A DNA stretch of 7,887 nucleotides from Rhodanobacteraceae bacterium (GTDB taxonomy: Bacteria; Pseudomonadota; Gammaproteobacteria; Xanthomonadales; Rhodanobacteraceae). Where the stretch lies: NCBI GenBank assembly GCA_025924775.1, contig JAICHS010000100.1, forward strand, positions 1 through 7,887. The letters run 5' to 3'. The stretch's first letter is position 1. Each line of letters opens with the position of its first letter. A model generated the notes under the pieces. That model did no database searches. It was given only the letters and a program-made list of their open reading frames with translations, and had not been told where the DNA came from. Positions 1 through 6,670 of the stretch are shown here, piece after piece. Position numbers and translations under genes: made by a program.

Positions 1-243
1 CTGCACGCACTGGAAGGCACGCCGCTGGCCTACGTCGGTGCGTTGAGTTCGCGTTCGCGCGCGGCCCGCCTGCACGCCGAGCTGGATGCCGCGGGATGGC
101 TGCTACATGCGCCGGCGGGCCTGGACTTGGGCGCCAACACGCCTGAGGAAATCGCGCTGGCGGTCGCAGCGGAAATCCTGTCGGTGCAGCGGGCCCGCGC
201 GGGTGGCCCCCTGCACGCGGGGACGGGCGACATTCACGCATGA
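1..243 (+). CDS. XdhC/CoxI-family molybdenum hydroxylase maturation protein, 3' end only
   Basis: Seen: the first 80 codons of the window are open in frame 1 and end at TGA 241-243; the start lies outside. The residues YVGALSSRSRAARLHAELDAAG, spread over about positions 11-32, followed by the run HAPAGLDLGANTPEEIALAV, match the C-terminal Rossmann-like domain of XdhC/CoxI proteins (usual form YIGALGSRRTHARR, then GLDIGARTPEEIA). Known of the family: XdhC-type chaperones bind molybdenum cofactor, promote its sulfuration and help insert it into xanthine dehydrogenase, CO dehydrogenase or aldehyde oxidoreductase-like enzymes in the cytoplasm. Odd: the usual Gly of GALGS is Ser here (GALSS). The gene overlaps the next one by ATGA, which implies one operon and translational coupling. 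Family assignment is good; the exact partner enzyme cannot be told because it lies upstream. Confidence 0.85.
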   Translation: MHALEGTPLAYVGALSSRSRAARLHAELDAAGWLLHAPAGLDLGANTPEEIALAVAAEILSVQRARAGGPLHAGTGDIHA

Positions 244-872
244 GTACCGCGCCGTCCGGCAGCGGGACCGTCGCGGTGCTGCTGGCCGCCGGCGAAGGCC
301 GCCGTTTCGGCACGCTGAAGCAATTGGCGCCTGTCGCGGGCGAGCCAATGGTTGGCCGCGTGGCGCGGACGTTGCTCGACCTGGGCTGTCCGTTGCTGGT
401 GGTGACCGGTGCCGGCGGCGATGCCGTGGCCGCCGCGCTGACCGGGTTGCCTGCCCATTGCGTATCGAATCCCGATTGGCGCGAAGGCCTGGGGGCATCG
501 CTGGGTGCCGGCATCCGAGCAGTGCGTGAATGCTTTCCCGATGCGCGGGCCGCGCTGGTGTGCCTGGCCGATCATCCGTTGCTGGATGCGCGCGGGTTGC
601 AAGGCATGCTCGACCGGCATGCGCAGGCGCCGGACCTGATCATCGCCGGCGACCACGCGGGCAGGCCCGGCCCGCCGGTGTTGTTTCCCGCCGATTGTTT
701 TCCCGAGCTTGCGGCGTGGCGTGGCGCGCAGGGTGCGCAGGCGTGGCTGCGTCAACAGGGTGCGCGCGTCGAACGGGTGCCCCTTGACGTCACGGACGTC
801 GATACGCCCGCCGACCTTGAGCGCGTGCAACGGCAGCTTGCGCAGACGCGGGAGCGCGCTGGCACGCGTTAG
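240..872 (+). CDS. mocA: MocA-like molybdenum cofactor cytidylyltransferase (NTP transferase family)
   Basis: This 210-residue cytoplasmic protein probably transfers CMP from CTP to molybdopterin, giving the cytosine dinucleotide cofactor of molybdenum hydroxylases. Seen: the nucleotide-binding motif LAAGEGRRFGTLKQL at residues 15-29, NPDWREGLGASL at 77-88, the acidic motif CLADHPLLD at 108-116 whose D111 is the expected metal ligand, GRPGPPVLF at 141-149, and VDTPADL at 187-193. Length fits MocA/MobA-like proteins (about 190-210). The ATG at 240 overlaps the TGA of the upstream xdhC-type gene, which supports this start and coupled translation. Odd: family members usually have ADMP or ADQP where this has ADHP, and GHP where this has GPP. 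Pairing with an XdhC-type gene favours a cytidylyltransferase over the guanylyltransferase MobA, but the nucleotide is inferred. Confidence 0.85.
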   Translation: MSTAPSGSGTVAVLLAAGEGRRFGTLKQLAPVAGEPMVGRVARTLLDLGCPLLVVTGAGGDAVAAALTGLPAHCVSNPDWREGLGASLGAGIRAVRECFPDARAALVCLADHPLLDARGLQGMLDRHAQAPDLIIAGDHAGRPGPPVLFPADCFPELAAWRGAQGAQAWLRQQGARVERVPLDVTDVDTPADLERVQRQLAQTRERAGTR

Positions 873-1894
873 CGTTCGGAGTCGCCCGGCTCGTCGTGCT
901 CGCGATGCGCCAGCAGCCCGGGCTTGATCTGGTTGATGAAGTTGCGCGCTTCGATGGACAGGTATTTGCCCTTGCACATCACCACGCCGTAACTGCGCTG
1001 CGGAAACCACGCGCGCATGTTGCGGGCCACCAGTTTCCCGTTGTCGGCGTCGCTCAGGCAGATGCCCGTGACGATGGAAATGCCGAGGCCCGTCGCGACG
1101 TATTGCTTGATCACTTCCCAACCGCCCACCTCGATCGCCACGGTGTAGGGCACTTTGCGTTGCTGGAACACCAGGTCCACCAGGCGGTAGGTGGTCAGGC
1201 GGTGTGGCGGCAGGATCAGACCGAATGGCGACAGGTCGCGCAGGCGCAGGTCGGGCTTGTCCGCCAGCGGGTGCCCCACCGGCAGGATCAGCATCGGATC
1301 GTAGCGGCGGAACGGCTGGTAGGTGATGTCGTCCGGCACGTCCAGCATGGAACCTACCGCGAAGTCGGCCTGGTTGGAACGCAGCATCGCCAGTCCGCCC
1401 TTGCCCGTGACGTTGGCCAGTTGCAGGCGCACGCCAGGGAATTTCTCGCGGTAGCGTGCGACCGATGGTGGCAGCAGGTACTGGATCGTCGATGACCCTG
1501 CCGCGATGGTGAGTTCGCCCGCACCCAGACCCGCGACCGCGCTGTGGAATTGCGTATCCAGCGTGTCCAGCCCTTCGACCAGCGGCCGGGCCTGCTCGAA
1601 CAGCGCCTGGCCCGCGCGGGTGACGACGATGCGCCGGCGTCCGCGTTCCACCAGTCGCGTGCCGAGTTCACGCTCCAGCGCTTGCAGTTGCAGGCTGATG
1701 GACGGCGGCGACAGGAACAGCGATTCCGCGGCGCGCGCCAGGGTGCCGAGCTTGACGATCGCGACGAACGCGCGCAGCTGCTTGTAGCGGTTGCCCTTGT
1801 AATAGAACCGCGTTGCATCCTTGCGGGGGTCGGTTGCGCGTGATTTGCGTCGCACAGCGCGCGTTTTGCCTGGCTTCAGCGGTTGGGTTGCCAT
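869..1894 (-). CDS. LysR-type transcriptional regulator divergent from aceBA
   Basis: This 341-residue DNA-binding protein has a winged helix-turn-helix at about residues 36-95 (KQLRAFVAIVKLGTLARAAE, then SPPSISLQLQALERELGTRL, then RAGQALF) and a LysR substrate-binding domain from about 125 to 325. The segment GGWEVIKQYVATGLGISIV at 257-275 resembles the effector domain of CysB-like members. Start: ATG 1894 was chosen because the predicted promoter places transcription near 1927, which rules out the in-frame ATG at 1942; no clear Shine-Dalgarno precedes 1894. Odd: about 35 basic residues (many K and R) come before the HTH, which in most LysR proteins begins within the first few residues; a start at GTG 1855 would shorten this. 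Its TAA (869-871) overlaps the mocA TAG (870-872). Role inferred from divergence with aceB: control of the glyoxylate bypass and of itself. Effector unknown. Confidence 0.9.
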   Translation of the reverse strand: MATQPLKPGKTRAVRRKSRATDPRKDATRFYYKGNRYKQLRAFVAIVKLGTLARAAESLFLSPPSISLQLQALERELGTRLVERGRRRIVVTRAGQALFEQARPLVEGLDTLDTQFHSAVAGLGAGELTIAAGSSTIQYLLPPSVARYREKFPGVRLQLANVTGKGGLAMLRSNQADFAVGSMLDVPDDITYQPFRRYDPMLILPVGHPLADKPDLRLRDLSPFGLILPPHRLTTYRLVDLVFQQRKVPYTVAIEVGGWEVIKQYVATGLGISIVTGICLSDADNGKLVARNMRAWFPQRSYGVVMCKGKYLSIEARNFINQIKPGLLAHREHDEPGDSER

Positions 1895-1919
1895 TTCAAT
1901 CAAATACTTGTTCGCAGGT

Positions 1920-1932
1920 TTGATAATGTCAA
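1920..1932. promoter_or_regulatory. Candidate LysR-type operator, TTGA-N5-TCAA
   Basis: The 13-base dyad TTGATAATGTCAA has perfect 4-base arms around 5 bases and fits the T-N11-A rule for LysR-family binding sites. It covers the predicted start site of the lysR transcript (near 1927) and overlaps the -35 of a candidate promoter toward aceB. That placement fits autorepression together with control of aceBA. Binding by the adjacent regulator is inferred. Confidence 0.5.
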
Positions 1933-1947
1933 TGTTATGCATTGAAT
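1920..1947 (+). promoter_or_regulatory. Candidate promoter for aceBA
   Basis: On the plus strand TTGATA (1920-1925, five of six -35 bases) is followed after 16 bases by TTGAAT (1942-1947, four of six -10 bases). Transcription would start near 1954, leaving a leader of about 67 bases before aceB. The match is modest, as expected for an activator-dependent promoter. It is back to back with, and overlaps, the lysR promoter. Confidence 0.3.
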
Positions 1948-1962
1948 GTTCTGTTTTGTCAA
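1934..1962 (-). promoter_or_regulatory. Sigma70-like promoter for the LysR regulator
   Basis: On the minus strand a perfect -35 box TTGACA (1957-1962) is separated by 17 bases from CATAAC (1934-1939), which shares the central ATAA of TATAAT. Transcription would begin near 1927, about 33 bases before the ATG at 1894. The region is much more AT-rich than the genes around it. The promoter call rests on consensus matching only. Confidence 0.6.
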
Positions 1963-2009
1963 ACCATGGGGCGCGACCTAGCGTCGGCTGCACCCCCCAG
2001 CAACCGCAA

Positions 2010-2016
2010 GAGGTGA
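2010..2016 (+). promoter_or_regulatory. Ribosome binding site of aceB
   Basis: GAGGTGA lies 4 bases before GTG 2021, with its GAGG core 7 bases away. The in-frame ATG codons at 2027 and 2033 are 10 and 16 bases beyond the element. Spacing therefore favours the GTG start, with ATG 2027 as the second choice. Confidence 0.65.
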
Positions 2017-2020
2017 GCCC

Positions 2021-3625
2021 GTGGACATGCCGATGGAAACGCTCTACGACACGACTGGCATCGAGGTTCGTGGCTGCTCGAGCCCGGACTGCGCCGGCGT
2101 CCTGCCGGCCAGGGCCCTGGTGTTCCTGGCCAACCTGCACGACCACTTCGACGCGCGCTGCCGTGCGTTGCTGGCCGAGCGCGCCCGGGTGCAGGCGCGC
2201 TACGACGTGGGTGAGTTGCCCGACTTCCGCGCCGATACCCGCGCGATCCGCGCCGGCGACTGGCGCGTGGCGCCCATTCCCGCGGCGCTGCAGGACCGCC
2301 GAGTCGAGATCACGGGGCCGGTGGACCGCAAGATGGTGATCAACGGCCTGAACTCCGGTGCCAACGTGTTCATGGCCGACTTCGAGGACTCAACCACGCC
2401 GACGTGGAAAAACCTGCTGGACGGCCAGGTCAACCTGCGCGATGCGGTGACGGGCCGCATCGAGTACCACGCGCCGGACGGGCGTGGTTACCGCCTGAAG
2501 GCCGACACCGCGGTGCTGATGGTGCGCCCGCGCGGCCTGCACCTTTCCGAAGACCACGTGCGCATCGACGGCGAACCGGTTTCCGGCGCGCTGTTCGACT
2601 TCGCCGTGTTCGCGCTGCACAACGCGCGCGACCTCGCGGCGCGCGGACTCGGACCGTTCTTCTACCTGCCGAAGCTGCAATCGATGGAGGAGGCTGCGTG
2701 GTGGGAGGACGTGATGACCTATGTCGAGCGCGAGCTCGGCCTTGCGCGCGGCACCTTCAAGGTGACGGTGCTGATCGAAACCCTGCCCGCGGCGTTCCAG
2801 ATGGAGGAGATCCTCTACGCGTTGCGCCGGCGCGTGGTGGGCCTCAACTGCGGGCGCTGGGATTACATCTTCTCGTACCTGAAAACCCTGCGCGCGCATC
2901 CCGATCGGGTGCTGCCCGAACGCGGTCAGGTGGCGATGACGGTGCCGTTCCTGCGCAACTATTCGCGGCACCTGATCCGCGTTTGCCACCGTCGCGGCGC
3001 CTTCGCGATGGGTGGCATGGCGGCGCAGATTCCGATCAAGGGCGACGCGTCTGCCAACGACACCGCGCTGGCCAAGGTGCGCGCGGACAAGCTGCGCGAA
3101 GTAACCGACGGCCACGACGGTACCTGGGTTGCGCATCCCGCGCTGGTGCCGCTGGCGCGCGAGGTGTTCGACGCGCACATGCCGACCCCCAACCAGTTGC
3201 ACGTCGCGTCCGAGGGCGTCCCCGCCACACGCGACGAGTTGCTGGCGCCTTGCGGCGGCAGCATCACGCAGGCGGGTTTCGACAACAACGTCGAGGTGTC
3301 GCTGCGCTACCTCGCGGCGTGGCTCGCGGGGCAGGGCTGCGTGCCGATCCATCACCTGATGGAAGACGCCGCCACGGCGGAAATCGCGCGCACGCAGTTG
3401 TGGCAGTGGCTGCACCATGCCGACGGTCTCGCGTTCGACGATGGCGCGCCCATCACCGTTGCGCGCTTCGACCAGGCGCTGGCCGCGCAGACCCACGCGC
3501 TGGCGGCAGCGGGCGTCACCGGTTCGACGCGGGCCGCGAAGGCCGCGTGCCTGCTCGGCGAACTGGTCCGCGCCGACACGCTGGCCGAGTTCCTGACGCT
3601 GCACGCCTATCCCCAGTTGCACTGA
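2021..3625 (+). CDS. aceB: Malate synthase A (glyoxylate bypass)
   Basis: The enzyme condenses glyoxylate with acetyl-CoA to give malate and CoA in the cytoplasm. The 534 residues equal the usual length of the A isoform (about 530), not the roughly 720 of isoform G. Seen: GLNSGANVFMADFEDSTTPT at 109-128; the arginine motif VRPRGLHL at 168-175 with probable catalytic R169; LIETLPAAFQMEEI at 251-264 with metal ligand E253; the family signature GLNCGRWDYIFS at 274-285 with metal ligand D281; GGMAAQIPIKGD at 331-342; and HHLMEDAATAEIARTQLWQW at 444-463 with D449 as the probable general base. These correspond to the R, E, D, D set known from bacterial malate synthase A, so the enzyme looks active. 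It starts at GTG 2021 and lies 25 bases before aceA in one operon. Likely controlled by the divergent LysR protein. Confidence 0.97.
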   Translation: MDMPMETLYDTTGIEVRGCSSPDCAGVLPARALVFLANLHDHFDARCRALLAERARVQARYDVGELPDFRADTRAIRAGDWRVAPIPAALQDRRVEITGPVDRKMVINGLNSGANVFMADFEDSTTPTWKNLLDGQVNLRDAVTGRIEYHAPDGRGYRLKADTAVLMVRPRGLHLSEDHVRIDGEPVSGALFDFAVFALHNARDLAARGLGPFFYLPKLQSMEEAAWWEDVMTYVERELGLARGTFKVTVLIETLPAAFQMEEILYALRRRVVGLNCGRWDYIFSYLKTLRAHPDRVLPERGQVAMTVPFLRNYSRHLIRVCHRRGAFAMGGMAAQIPIKGDASANDTALAKVRADKLREVTDGHDGTWVAHPALVPLAREVFDAHMPTPNQLHVASEGVPATRDELLAPCGGSITQAGFDNNVEVSLRYLAAWLAGQGCVPIHHLMEDAATAEIARTQLWQWLHHADGLAFDDGAPITVARFDQALAAQTHALAAAGVTGSTRAAKAACLLGELVRADTLAEFLTLHAYPQLH

Positions 3626-3650
3626 CCCGCCCAACCATCCGGAGCCGAAC

Positions 3651-4943
3651 ATGAAAAACCAACTTGCTTGCGCGGAACAACTGCAGTTCGACTGGGACAA
3701 CCATCCACGCTGGGCCGGCGTCACGCGCGGTTACTCGTCCGACGACGTGGTGCGCCTGCGCGGCACGGTACCGGTGGAACACTCGCTGGCGCGTCACGGT
3801 GCCGAACGCCTGTGGCACGACCTGCACCACGCACCGTTCATCAACGCGCTGGGCGCGCTCACCGGCAACCAGGCGGTACAGCAGGTGAAGGCCGGCCTGA
3901 AGGCGATCTACCTGTCCGGCTGGCAGGTGGCCGCCGACGCCAACACGGCCGACACGATGTATCCCGACCAGTCGCTGTATCCGGTCGATGCGGTGCCGAA
4001 CGTGGTGCGCCGGATCAACAACGCCCTACTGCGCGCCGACCAGATCCAGCACAGCGAAGGGCATGATGACATCGACTGGCTGGTGCCGATCGTGGCCGAT
4101 GCCGAGGCCGGCTTCGGCGGCGTGCTGAACGCCTTCGAGTTGATGAAGCACATGATCGCGGCGGGTGCCGCCGCGGTGCATTTCGAGGATCAGCTGGCCA
4201 GCGCCAAGAAGTGCGGCCACATGGGCGGCAAGGTGCTGGTGCCGACGTCCGAGGCCGTCGGCAAACTGGTGGCGGCGCGGCTGGCGGCGGACGTATCGGG
4301 CGTGCCGACCCTGATCGTGGCGCGCACGGACGCGATGGGTGCCGGCCTGCTGACCTCCGACATTGACGCGGGCGACCGTAAATTTTGTACCGGCGAGCGC
4401 ACCGTGGAAGGCTTCTTCTGCACCCGGCCCGGCATCGAACAGGCCATCACGCGCGGCGTGGCTTACGCGCCGTACGCCGACATCGTGTGGTGTGAAACGG
4501 CCAAGCCCGATCTTGTGCAGGCACGCCGCTTCGCCGACGCGGTCCTGGCCAGGTACCCCGGCAAGCTGCTGGCCTACAACTGCTCGCCCAGCTTCAACTG
4601 GAAGCAGAACCTCGACGACGCCACGATCGCCAGCTTCCAGCAGCAGCTGGCCGGGATGGGCTACCAGTTCCAGTTCATCACGCTGGCGGGGTTCCATCTG
4701 ATCAACCACTCGATGTTCCAGCTTGCGCGCGCCTACAAGGACCGGCAGATGGCGGCCTACGTCGAAGTGCAGGAGGCCGAATTCGCCGCGGAAAAGGACG
4801 GCTATACGGCCGCGCGCCACCAGCGCGAGGTGGGCGCGGGCTACTTCGATGCCGTCAACCAGGTGATCATGGGCGGCCGCTCGTCGCTCTCGGCGCTGGA
4901 GGGTTCGACCGAGCAGGCCCAGTTCCGGCGTGAAGTGGCCTGA
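3651..4943 (+). CDS. aceA: Isocitrate lyase (glyoxylate bypass)
   Basis: The enzyme cleaves isocitrate to succinate and glyoxylate, so carbon bypasses the two decarboxylating steps of the TCA cycle; its glyoxylate is the substrate of the aceB product. Its 430 residues are close to the 434 of E. coli AceA. Seen: substrate-binding SGWQVAAD at 89-96; the metal-binding stretch VPIVADAEAGFGG at 145-157 with D150; the catalytic signature KKCGHMGGK at 186-194 with nucleophile C188; NCSPSFNW at 310-317; and TLAGFHLINHSMF at 344-356. All key residues are present. A GGAG at 3641-3644 sits 6 bases before ATG 3651. The gene follows aceB by 25 bases with no terminator between. No aceK (isocitrate dehydrogenase kinase/phosphatase) follows, unlike the enterobacterial aceBAK operon. 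Confidence 0.97.
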   Translation: MKNQLACAEQLQFDWDNHPRWAGVTRGYSSDDVVRLRGTVPVEHSLARHGAERLWHDLHHAPFINALGALTGNQAVQQVKAGLKAIYLSGWQVAADANTADTMYPDQSLYPVDAVPNVVRRINNALLRADQIQHSEGHDDIDWLVPIVADAEAGFGGVLNAFELMKHMIAAGAAAVHFEDQLASAKKCGHMGGKVLVPTSEAVGKLVAARLAADVSGVPTLIVARTDAMGAGLLTSDIDAGDRKFCTGERTVEGFFCTRPGIEQAITRGVAYAPYADIVWCETAKPDLVQARRFADAVLARYPGKLLAYNCSPSFNWKQNLDDATIASFQQQLAGMGYQFQFITLAGFHLINHSMFQLARAYKDRQMAAYVEVQEAEFAAEKDGYTAARHQREVGAGYFDAVNQVIMGGRSSLSALEGSTEQAQFRREVA

Positions 4944-4960
4944 CGGCGAAGGCGGGATCG

Positions 4961-4987
4961 GCGCCGGCCGCCCGCGGCGGCCGGTGC
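4961..4987. terminator. GC-rich hairpin between convergent aceA and the GMC gene
   Basis: GCGCCGGCCGCC (4961-4972) and GGCGGCCGGTGC (4976-4987) form a 12-base stem with one G-T pair around a 3-base CGC loop, 17 bases after the aceA stop and 27 bases past the GMC stop on the other strand. It would be very stable in either transcript. Neither side has a T-run, so it is not a classical intrinsic terminator; it may protect 3' ends or assist a bidirectional stop. Confidence 0.5.
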
Positions 4988-5014
4988 GTCATGGTGGACG
5001 CGGGTTGCGCGGAT

Positions 5015-6655
5015 TCAGGCGTCCGGCATGCGTCGTGGCGCATCGCCCTCGCGTGGACTGCGGTGCACGCCCAGCATGCCGTCCGCGGCCTTCTCGGCGA
5101 TCATCACGGTCGGTGCGTTGGTGTTGCCGCCGATCAGGGTGGGCATCACGGAAGCATCCACCACGTAAAGCGCGTCGAGGCCGCGCACCTTCAGGTCGGC
5201 ATCGACCACCGCCCTGTCGCCGTTGCCCATCGCGCAGGTGCCCACCGGGTGGTAGATCGTCTCGACCTTCGCCCGCAGGTAGGCGCGCAGTTCCGCGTCG
5301 CTGCGCACGTCCGCGCCGGGGAACACCTCGCTGCCACGCCACGGCGCCAGGGGATTGCATGCCAGGATGTTTTCGCGCACGATCCGGAGGCCGCGCAACA
5401 GGCGCTCCGTATCGTCGGGGTCGGCCAGGAAGTTGGGGTCAATCAGCGGCGGGCTTTGCGGATTGGCGTCGATCAGACCGACGTGGCCGCGTGACTTCGG
5501 GCGCAGCACGCAGACGTGCGCCGAGTAGCCCCAACCCATGGCAAAGCGCCAGTTGAGCCCGTGGTTGTCGAGCAGCGCCGCGGTCAGGTGCAGCTGGAGG
5601 TCGGGAATGTCCGCTTCCGGCTGCGACTTGATGAAGCCGCCCGCCTCGGCGGCGTTGGAGGTCAGCGGTCCCTGGCGTGTGCGCGCGTATTGCCACGCAT
5701 CCCGAACAGCCTGCGGCAGGTAGCCGATGCCGAGACTCATGGTGTCGTGCCGGCGGGAGTGGTAGACGGTCAACACGTCGGGGTGGTCCTGCAGGTTCTG
5801 GCCGACCCCCGGCAGGTCGTGCGACTGCGGGATGCCGTGCGGTTCAAGCGCGGCCCTCGCGCCGATGCCCGACAGCAGCAACAGCTGCGGCGAATTGAAC
5901 GTACCGGCCGACACGATCACGGTGCCGGCTTCAAGCTTTCGGGTGGCGCCGCGGCTGACGCATTCGACGCCCACGGCGCGCTTGCCGTCCAGCAACACGC
6001 GCTTGGCCAGGGTATCCGTCAGCACCGTCAGGTTGGTCCTGTCTAGGATGGGCGCGAGGTACCCGCGCGCGACGTTGCTGCGCTCGCCACCGGCTTGGGT
6101 CACCTGGTAAAGCCCGACGCCCTCCTGCACGGCGGCGTTGAAATCGTGATTGGCCGGAAACCCGGCCTCGACGCAGGCCGCGACGAAGGCCCGGCTTGCG
6201 GGGTGGGCGTAGGCGAGGTCGGCGACCTTGAGCCCGCCGCCGACGCCGTGGAATGCGTCGGCACCGCGCGTGTTGTCTTCGCTGCGCTTGAACACGGGCA
6301 ACACGTCATCCCAGCCCCAGCCGGCGTTGCCCAGCGCGGCCCAGTGGTCGTAGTCGCGTGGGTGGCCACGGGTGTAGATCATTGCGTTGACCGAGCTGGA
6401 GCCGCCGAGGGTCTTGCCGCGCGGCATGTAGCGCGGGCGGCCGTCAAGTTGCGCCTGCGGGCAGGACCAATAGCGCCAGTTGCGCTTGCGCGAACGCATC
6501 AGGGCGATGATGCCGGCGGGCACCCGTACCAACAGGCTGTCGTCGCTAGGGCCGGCTTCGATCAGGCAGACGCGGCAGCTGGTTTTGGCTGAAAGCCGAT
6601 TGGCGAGGACGCAGCCGGCGGAGCCGCCGCCGACGATGACGTAATCGAATTGCAT
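5015..6655 (-). CDS. GMC-family FAD-dependent oxidoreductase (choline/alcohol dehydrogenase-like)
   Basis: This 546-residue flavoprotein probably oxidises an alcohol to an aldehyde. Seen: the N-terminal FAD-binding motif VGGGSAGCVLANRL at 8-21 with EAG at 33-35; GMC signature 1 around PRGKTLGGSSSVNAMIYTRG at 78-97; signature 2 around SAGTFNSPQLLLLSGIG at 249-265; and the C-terminal active-site pair in YHPVGTCAMG (H469) and GGNTNAPTVM (N511). There is no signal peptide or membrane segment, so it should be cytoplasmic. Length fits BetA/AlkJ-like members (about 530-560). Start: the frame is open to ATG 6724, but the extra 23 residues are not family-like, and MQFDYVIVGGGSAG is the normal GMC beginning, with GAGGAG 9 bases upstream. 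No betaine genes (betB, betI) are nearby, so calling it betA is unjustified. Substrate unknown. Confidence 0.93.
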   Translation of the reverse strand: MQFDYVIVGGGSAGCVLANRLSAKTSCRVCLIEAGPSDDSLLVRVPAGIIALMRSRKRNWRYWSCPQAQLDGRPRYMPRGKTLGGSSSVNAMIYTRGHPRDYDHWAALGNAGWGWDDVLPVFKRSEDNTRGADAFHGVGGGLKVADLAYAHPASRAFVAACVEAGFPANHDFNAAVQEGVGLYQVTQAGGERSNVARGYLAPILDRTNLTVLTDTLAKRVLLDGKRAVGVECVSRGATRKLEAGTVIVSAGTFNSPQLLLLSGIGARAALEPHGIPQSHDLPGVGQNLQDHPDVLTVYHSRRHDTMSLGIGYLPQAVRDAWQYARTRQGPLTSNAAEAGGFIKSQPEADIPDLQLHLTAALLDNHGLNWRFAMGWGYSAHVCVLRPKSRGHVGLIDANPQSPPLIDPNFLADPDDTERLLRGLRIVRENILACNPLAPWRGSEVFPGADVRSDAELRAYLRAKVETIYHPVGTCAMGNGDRAVVDADLKVRGLDALYVVDASVMPTLIGGNTNAPTVMIAEKAADGMLGVHRSPREGDAPRRMPDA

Positions 6656-6664
6656 CCGGTATTG

Positions 6665-6670
6665 CTCCTC
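6665..6670 (-). promoter_or_regulatory. Ribosome binding site of the GMC oxidoreductase gene
   Basis: On the minus strand GAGGAG ends 9 bases before ATG 6655. It is the strongest Shine-Dalgarno seen in the window and decides the start against ATG 6724. Its first base overlaps the 3' end of an 11-base stem described for 6670-6745. Confidence 0.75.

Larger units (their letters stand above)
1917..1965. repeat. Wide inverted repeat GGTTTGA-N35-TCAAACC in the divergent promoter region
   Basis: Arms GGTTTGA (1917-1923) and TCAAACC (1959-1965) are perfect 7-base complements separated by 35 bases. The left arm contains the left half of the 1920-1932 dyad. GTCAA also recurs at 1928-1932 and 1958-1962, exactly 30 bases apart, or about three helical turns, so both copies face the same side of the helix. 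AATGTT recurs at 1931-1936 and 1945-1950. This suits an extended site for a LysR tetramer, but 7-base arms could also arise by chance. Confidence 0.4.

Noticed and set aside
234..1121. Minus-strand open frame antisense to mocA and overlapping the end of lysR
   Set aside because: Arg/Gln/His-rich composition without motifs; it conflicts with two well-supported genes.
1895..1942. Upstream ATG 1942 (or ATG 2146) as the start of the LysR regulator
   Set aside because: Both lie at or upstream of the predicted -10 and transcription start, and the added residues are not family-like.
2404..3654. Plus-strand open frame (416 codons) overlapping aceB in another frame
   Set aside because: Arg/Ala/Gly-rich low-information translation with no motif. 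The aceB frame fully explains the stretch.
2390..3724. Long minus-strand open frame (444 codons) opposite aceB
   Set aside because: It lies wholly antisense to a malate synthase gene with intact active-site motifs. Its translation is Arg/Gln/His-rich with no recognisable domain, typical of a high-GC shadow frame.
4026..4820. Minus-strand open frame antisense to aceA
   Set aside because: No domain-like pattern, and the opposite strand encodes a complete isocitrate lyase.
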